A stretch of 64,000 nucleotides of DNA from assembly GCF_963662805.1 (NCBI RefSeq), contig NZ_OY759851.1, positions 176,431 through 240,430 of the forward strand. The letters are read 5' to 3'. The stretch comes from an uncultured Cohaesibacter sp. (lineage in GTDB: Bacteria > Pseudomonadota > Alphaproteobacteria > Rhizobiales > Cohaesibacteraceae). Both the position numbers and the translations under genes were made by a program. How positions within the stretch are numbered: the stretch's first letter is position 1; every line of letters starts with the position of its first letter. Shown here piece by piece: positions 59,118 through 64,000 of the stretch. The notes beneath the pieces were generated by a model. The model worked only from the letters and a program-made list of their open reading frames with translations. It searched no databases and was not told the origin of the DNA.

Positions 59118-60515
59118 TCAGATGCGGGGTGGTTTGTAGGAGATAATATCCTCGGCCTGCAACCATTCCGGGCTGCCGCGCTTGAGCTTGCTCTGGGCCC
59201 GGGTGGCCATGGCCTTTGCTGCTCCTATATCGCCTTGCGCGAAATAGCCGTTGGCCGTGGCCATCTCGGCCTTGGCGCGTTGGCCTGTCTGATCATAGGC
59301 CTGTGCCAGCAATCTGTAGCCGATTGCCTGATCAGGGTCGTGCTGGAGGCCTCGGCTGAGGTTGGTGATGGCTGCCTGATAATTGCGATTGCTCTTGGAT
59401 GACAACAGCGCCTGACCGAGCATCACCCTCAAGAGACCTTCGTCGGGGCGCATGGAAACGGCCTTGTTGAGAGGGGCAATCGCCTGATCTGCCGAACCCG
59501 TTTCAAGCAGGATCTGGCCCTTCAGTTCCCAGAAGTATGGGTAGTCCGGGCTGGCCTTGATCAGGGAATCGACCATTCGCAGGGCCTTCTTGTGGCTGCC
59601 AAGGCGATATACTGCGACGGCCTGTGCATAGACGCTTGGCAGATCTTTGCCCTTATAGGTGCGCATCACACGGTCTCCACGCAGGGTGAAGCCAGAGAGT
59701 TTGGCCCGCACCATGTCGTGGCGAAACTGCAGCGAGGCGCTGTCCTTCTTGTCGAAGTTGGGGCTGCTTTTGGCCAGTCGCTCGATCTGGGAAATGCGTT
59801 CGCGGGGCAGGGGGTGAGAGCGGACATAGGGATCCGCATAGCGATCGGCGAACAGGTCCTGATCGGCAAAGCGCTGGAATGTGGTCAGCATGCCCTTGGC
59901 TGACTGACCTGTTTGGTTCAAGTATTTAATGGCGGCACGGTCGGCTGCGATTTCTTCTGTCCGGGCATAGTTCAGGAAGGACCGCTGGGCGATGCCCGGA
60001 GCCGCCGTCACGATGCTGCCGCCAATCGTTGCGGCATTCCCATTCCCAGCGGCTGCACCGGCCGCTACGGCGCCTGCGCCCAGTAGCATCCCGATGACTG
60101 CGAGGGTTTGCGCATTCTCCACGGCCTGACGCAACCGCACAAGATGCCCTCCGGCAATATGGCCGGTTTCATGGGCGAGGATGCCAATCACTTCATTGGG
60201 CGTTTTCGCCGAGATCAGGGTGCCGGTGTTGATGAAGATTCGCTTGCCATCAATCACAAAGGCGTTGGTCCGACTGTCATTGATCAGATGGATGCGGATG
60301 TTGCCGGGATTGAGCCCTGCGGCCTTGAGAATCGGGCGGGCATAATCGCGGATCAGTTCTTCCGTCTCGGCGTCGCGAACAAGGCGCAGCTTTCTCCCTT
60401 GCGCATTGGCGTCGAGCGCGTGAAGCATCGGCACCAGCGCGACCACCGCCGCCAACAGGCTGTGTGTGGTGCTGCGGGCAATGCCCTTCACTATTTTGCT
60501 GCTTGGGACAGACAT
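59118..60515 (-). CDS. M48 family metalloprotease with TPR-like C-terminus (BepA-like)
   Basis: An exported zinc protease of about 465 residues. Signal region THSLLAAVVALVPMLHALDA, conserved NAFVIDGKRIFINTG, zinc motif HETGH followed by the Glu helix (YARTEEIAADRAAIKYL), an M48 Gly-rich membrane-like stretch, and a C-terminal half of TPR-like repeats (ALRMVDSLIKASPDYPYFWEL, QAIAPLNKAVSMRPDEGLLR). BepA relatives degrade or assist misfolded outer-membrane proteins. The start at 60515 is uncertain; the frame is open to 60572. Confidence 0.88.
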   Translation of the reverse strand: MSVPSSKIVKGIARSTTHSLLAAVVALVPMLHALDANAQGRKLRLVRDAETEELIRDYARPILKAAGLNPGNIRIHLINDSRTNAFVIDGKRIFINTGTLISAKTPNEVIGILAHETGHIAGGHLVRLRQAVENAQTLAVIGMLLGAGAVAAGAAAGNGNAATIGGSIVTAAPGIAQRSFLNYARTEEIAADRAAIKYLNQTGQSAKGMLTTFQRFADQDLFADRYADPYVRSHPLPRERISQIERLAKSSPNFDKKDSASLQFRHDMVRAKLSGFTLRGDRVMRTYKGKDLPSVYAQAVAVYRLGSHKKALRMVDSLIKASPDYPYFWELKGQILLETGSADQAIAPLNKAVSMRPDEGLLRVMLGQALLSSKSNRNYQAAITNLSRGLQHDPDQAIGYRLLAQAYDQTGQRAKAEMATANGYFAQGDIGAAKAMATRAQSKLKRGSPEWLQAEDIISYKPPRI

Positions 60516-60726
60516 GCAAACAGGTAGAGTTTTCCCAAAAGACTTGATACCAAAGCCAAGAAACATGAACACCGCCTTCTGCTTCGAGCGTGCCAGACTG
60601 CCATTGGCCGGGCTGCCCGCACTTTATTTTATCGTTTGTTTTCCGATGGACAAGATCGGATAATTTCAGCTTCGATGGGTGAAATTGTGGCACAGGTGGA
60701 AAAAGAAAGCCTAAAGGAAAAGCAAC

Positions 60727-61878
60727 ATGCTCACGATTTCCAAGCGCGGAGCGATCCAACCCTTCCTGGCGATGGATGTGTTGGCCAAAGCCAATGTGAT
60801 GGCAGCAGACGGGGCCGACATCGTTCACATGGAAGTCGGACAACCCGGAGCGCCCGCGCCACGGCCGGTGCTGGAGGCGGCGCAAAAGGCGCTTCAGGAC
60901 GGGCGTATCGGCTATACCGATGCAATGGGGATCTTGCCGCTGCGCACCCGGATCGCCGAGCATTATCATGAGCGCTACGGGGTATCGGTTTCGCCGGAGC
61001 GGGTTGCCGTGACAACCGGCTCCAGCGCCGGGTTCAATCTGGCCTTTCTGGCCCTGTTCGAAGCGGGCGACCGGATCATCCTGCCGAGCCCTGGCTATCC
61101 GGCCTATCGGAACATTCTTGCGGCGCTGGGGCTTGAGGTGGTTGAAGTGGAGACGCGGGCCGAGGATCGCTGGTGCCTGACCGCCGAGGCCATTCGCGAA
61201 GCCCATCGCGAGGCACCGGTGAAGGGCGTTCTGATTGCGAGCCCCGCCAATCCATCGGGCACGATCATGGAGGCCGACGCCTTGCGCAGTGTCATCGAGA
61301 CCTGCGAGGAGCTGGGCATCTGGTTCATCTCGGACGAGATCTACCATGGGCTTGAATATAGCTTCAAAGCGGAAACCGCGCTTTCCATCTCACCCAATGT
61401 GGTGATCATCAACAGCTTCTCCAAATACTACTGCATGACCGGGTGGCGTATTGGCTGGATGATTTTGCCGGACAAGGCCAAACGATCTGTCGAGTGCCTG
61501 GGACAGAGCCTTTATATCTCAGCGCCGATGCTCAGTCAGGTCGCCGCCATTGCAGCCTTTGACGCGAGTGAAGAGTTGGAGGCGATCAAGGCTGGCTATG
61601 CGCGCAATCGTGCCTTGCTGATGTCGGCCTTGCCGAAGATTGGTATGGGGGATTTCATGCCGATGGACGGGGCTTTCTATGCCTATTGCGATGTCAGCAA
61701 GCTGACCAATGAGTCCATGGAATTTGCCAATCGCTGCCTTCAGGAAGCGAAAGTTGCGATCACACCCGGAGCGGATTTTGATACCGCGCGTGGTCACCAC
61801 TTTGTCCGTTTGTCCTTTGCAGGGACCGAAGGGGATGTGGCCGAGGCCATCAAGCGGCTGGGCCGTTGGATAGCCTGA
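60727..61878 (+). CDS. Pyridoxal-phosphate aminotransferase, class I/II
   Basis: A 383-residue fold-type I enzyme. It has the substrate-binding VGQPGAPAPRPVLEAAQ, GYTDAMGILPLRTRIAEHY, ASPANPSGTIMEADAL, the PLP Asp region WFISDEIYHGLEYS and the Schiff-base Lys in NSFSKYYCMTGWRIGWM. It resembles aspartate-like aminotransferases; the substrate is not resolved. It is divergent from the M48 protease gene and convergent with rne. Confidence 0.9.
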   Translation: MLTISKRGAIQPFLAMDVLAKANVMAADGADIVHMEVGQPGAPAPRPVLEAAQKALQDGRIGYTDAMGILPLRTRIAEHYHERYGVSVSPERVAVTTGSSAGFNLAFLALFEAGDRIILPSPGYPAYRNILAALGLEVVEVETRAEDRWCLTAEAIREAHREAPVKGVLIASPANPSGTIMEADALRSVIETCEELGIWFISDEIYHGLEYSFKAETALSISPNVVIINSFSKYYCMTGWRIGWMILPDKAKRSVECLGQSLYISAPMLSQVAAIAAFDASEELEAIKAGYARNRALLMSALPKIGMGDFMPMDGAFYAYCDVSKLTNESMEFANRCLQEAKVAITPGADFDTARGHHFVRLSFAGTEGDVAEAIKRLGRWIA

Positions 61879-61920
61879 GGGTGTCCGTCAATCAGTTCGC
61901 CTGATTGTGAAGCGCGTACA

Positions 61921-61955
61921 AAAAAACCGCCCTCGATTGAGGGCGGCTTTTTTAT
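61921..61955. terminator. Bidirectional terminator between aminotransferase and rne
   Basis: CCGCCCTC and GAGGGCGG form a perfect stem with a 4-nt loop and A6/T7 flanks, so it can serve both convergent genes. Confidence 0.85.
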
Positions 61956-61991
61956 TGATCCTGTTCTTGCAATCAGAACTTCAGCCAGCGC

Positions 61992-64000
61992 TTAAAGAAA
62001 GCCGTTGCGATTCCACCAACCGGTGCGTTTTGGTCGGTCTTCTTCGGGCTGTTCGGGCTTGGCGACTTCGGAGTTCGCTACCTTCTGGAAAGGGGGCGGT
62101 GTCGGCATCTGCTGCCTCCTCGCCTGCGGTTTCCTCGGTCTGTGAGCTTGCTTCAACCTCATCGGTTGTTGCGGCTTCTGTCGATGCTTCCGGCTCACCG
62201 TCTGCCTGTTCCACAACCGCCTGCTCGCTTACCACTTCCTGGCTGGCAATTTCGCCTGCGGGATCGGCTGCCACGATTTCGGCTGCTGCCGGGGTCTCGT
62301 TGCTTTCGCCAATGTCGTCGCTTGAGGTGATGGGAGCGATGTCGGGTAGTTCACCGGTCGGTTCGGCAGAGATGGTCGTCTCGGAACCGGTGGCTTCAGG
62401 TGCCTGATCCGCGTCTGCTGGAGCGTCGTTTGAGCCCTCGTCAGACTGTTCGGATGAAGCATCTTCGTCCAGATCCTGCGTATCGCCTTCGCTGTTGCGG
62501 TTTGCGACGGTTGCGGCGGCCACCGCGACGGCCACGCCGACGGCTTTTCTTGGGGCTTGTCGTCGCCGTCTTCCTCGCCATCCGCTTCGGACTGCTGAGA
62601 AGTTTCAGAGGCTTCCTCGTCTTCATCACCTTCAGCATCGTCGTCCATCTGTCCACCACGGGCATCGATCTGATTGCCCTTCTTGCGACGGCGACGGCGG
62701 CGACGTTTCTTGGAGCTGCTTTCTTCTTCCTGCTCACGTTCCATTTCCGCTTCGAACTCAAGATCTTCGTCGAGATCATCGGTGGTCAGCATGGATACGG
62801 TCGGGGTCGGCGCAACTGGCTGCTCAAGCGGCTCGCCCCGCTCGATTTCCAGATGTTTGCCTTCCAGATGGTCGTCCACCTCGATGGAGATGTTGACGCC
62901 AAAGCGGCTTTCCAGCTCGAACAGATTCTGTCGTTTCTGATTGAGGATATAGAGTGCAACGTTGCCACGGGTCTTCACCACCACATGATGGGAGACGCCC
63001 TTGAGCAGGTGATCTTCGATCGAGCGCAGGATCAGCAGGGCAACGGATGCGGAGGCACGGACATAACCGGTGCCATGGCAATGCGGGCAGGGGTCCATGG
63101 AGCTTTCCAGAACGCCGGTGCGAATGCGCTGGCGGGACATTTCCATGAGACCAAAATGGGAGATCCGGCCAACCTGAATGCGGGCACGGTCGGACTTGAG
63201 GCAATCCTTCAGGCGTTTTTCGACGGGCCCGGTTGTTGCGCTTTTCTTCCATGTCGATGAAGTCGATGACCACGAGACCCGCAAGGTCGCGCAGACGCAG
63301 CTGGCGCGAAATCTCTTCAGCTGCTTCAAGGTTCGTCGACAGGGCGGGTGTCTTCGATGTTGTGCTCGCGGGTGGAGCGACCGGAGTTGACGTCGATGGA
63401 GACGAGAGCCTCGGTCTGGTCGATGACGATGTAGCCACCGGATTTCAGTGTCACCTGCGGGCTGAACATGGCGTCGAGCTGGTTCTCGATGCCCATGCGG
63501 GTGAAGATTGGCTGCGGATCGCGGTAGGGCTGAACATTGCGCGCGTGGCTCGGCATGAGCATGCGCATGAAGCCCTTGGCTTCCTTGTAACCTTCCTCGC
63601 CAGCGACGAGAACGTGATCGATGTCCTTGTTGTAGAGATCCCTGATCGACCGCTTGATCAGCGAGCCTTCCTCATAGACCAGCATCGGCGCTGCGGACTG
63701 GAGGGGTCAGGTCGCGCACGTTCTCCCACAGGCGCAGGAGATATTCGAAGTCGCTGCTTGATCTCGGTCTTGGTGCGCGAAGCCCCTGCGGAGTGCGCAG
63801 GATAACGCCCATGCCGTCAGCGACTTCGAGCTCGGAGGCGATCTGTTTCAGGCGTTTGCGGTCGGTGACGTTGGTGATCTTGCGGGAGATGCCGCCGCCA
63901 CGTGCGGTGTTTGGCATCAGAACCGAATAACGGCCAGCAAGCGAGAGATAGGTGGTCAGGGCAGCGCCCTTGTTGCCACGTTCTTCCTTGACGACCTGAA
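61992..64000 (-). CDS. rne: Ribonuclease E/G, 5' end outside window; about eight apparent frameshifts
   Basis: Endoribonuclease that initiates mRNA decay and matures rRNA. Visible: RKITNVTDRKRLKQIASEL, PMLVYEEGSLIKRSIRDLY, the DNase I-like catalytic site GGYIVIDQTEALVSIDVNSG and GLVVIDFIDMEEKRNN, the Zn-link CPHCHGTGYV and an acidic/Arg-rich tail (RRRGRRGGRRNRR) ending EEDRPKRTGWWNRNGFL. Frame breaks are repaired by removing one base at GG 62087-62088, TTT 62501-62503, GGGG 62552-62555, GGG 63225-63227, GGG 63346-63348 and GGGG 63703-63706; two more near 63750-63790 are less clear. The first codon lies beyond position 64000. Confidence 0.85.

Overview
This 64 kb window is chromosomal core DNA of an alphaproteobacterium, most likely order Hyphomicrobiales (Rhizobiales). 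Supporting markers are a complex I accessory subunit (NDUFA12-like), a short DnaA-like HdaA next to an AI-2E transporter and ppk/ppx, a DUF2155 protein beside aat, a B12-dependent class II ribonucleotide reductase, and an RNase E with an acidic/Arg-rich tail ending in a GWW motif. The genus cannot be fixed from sequence reading alone. I see no rRNA, tRNA, CRISPR array, insertion sequence, integrase or prophage.

Layout. 0-5 kb: fabF (5' end outside the window), mltG, yicC, gmk. 4.8-12.7 kb, minus strand: the outer-membrane biogenesis operon lptF-lptG-lptD-surA-pdxA-rsmA, divergent from pepA-holC. 15-20 kb: aldo/keto reductase, VOC protein, ABC-F ATPase, GST, ndk. 20-25.6 kb: the most accessory-looking part, with a B12-binding radical SAM protein, a LysE exporter, a methyltransferase and two glycosyltransferase-like proteins behind purM-purN. 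27-39 kb: CDP-alcohol phosphatidyltransferase, AI-2E protein, hdaA, ppk-ppx, an unknown acidic protein, rnd, aspS. 39-48 kb: a large periplasmic unknown, two tandem c-di-GMP phosphodiesterase-type proteins with CSS-like redox sensor domains, amn, a small secreted protein, LysE. 48-64 kb: nrdJ, a response regulator, NDUFA12, DUF2155, aat, aroQ-accB-accC, a DsbA-like protein, an M48 protease with a TPR-like tail, an aminotransferase, and rne running off the right edge.

Two things stand out. (1) The reading frame breaks about 26 times. Fifteen breaks lie in surA-lptD-lptG-lptF and about eight in rne; the rest are in mltG, the aldo/keto reductase and the 39-41 kb unknown. Nearly all are repaired by removing one base from a short homopolymer, and each fully contained repaired gene is then an exact multiple of three with a family-like C-terminus. 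I read these as sequencing or assembly errors and give reconstructed gene limits. (2) The long leader of nrdJ carries NrdR-box-like palindromes in two tandem pairs spaced 31-32 bp, which suggests NrdR control of the B12-dependent reductase.

I found no clearly new multi-gene system. The best leads are the pur-linked surface-glycan genes, the orphan radical SAM protein, the CSS/EAL tandem pair and the two unknown proteins at 34.5 and 39-41 kb.
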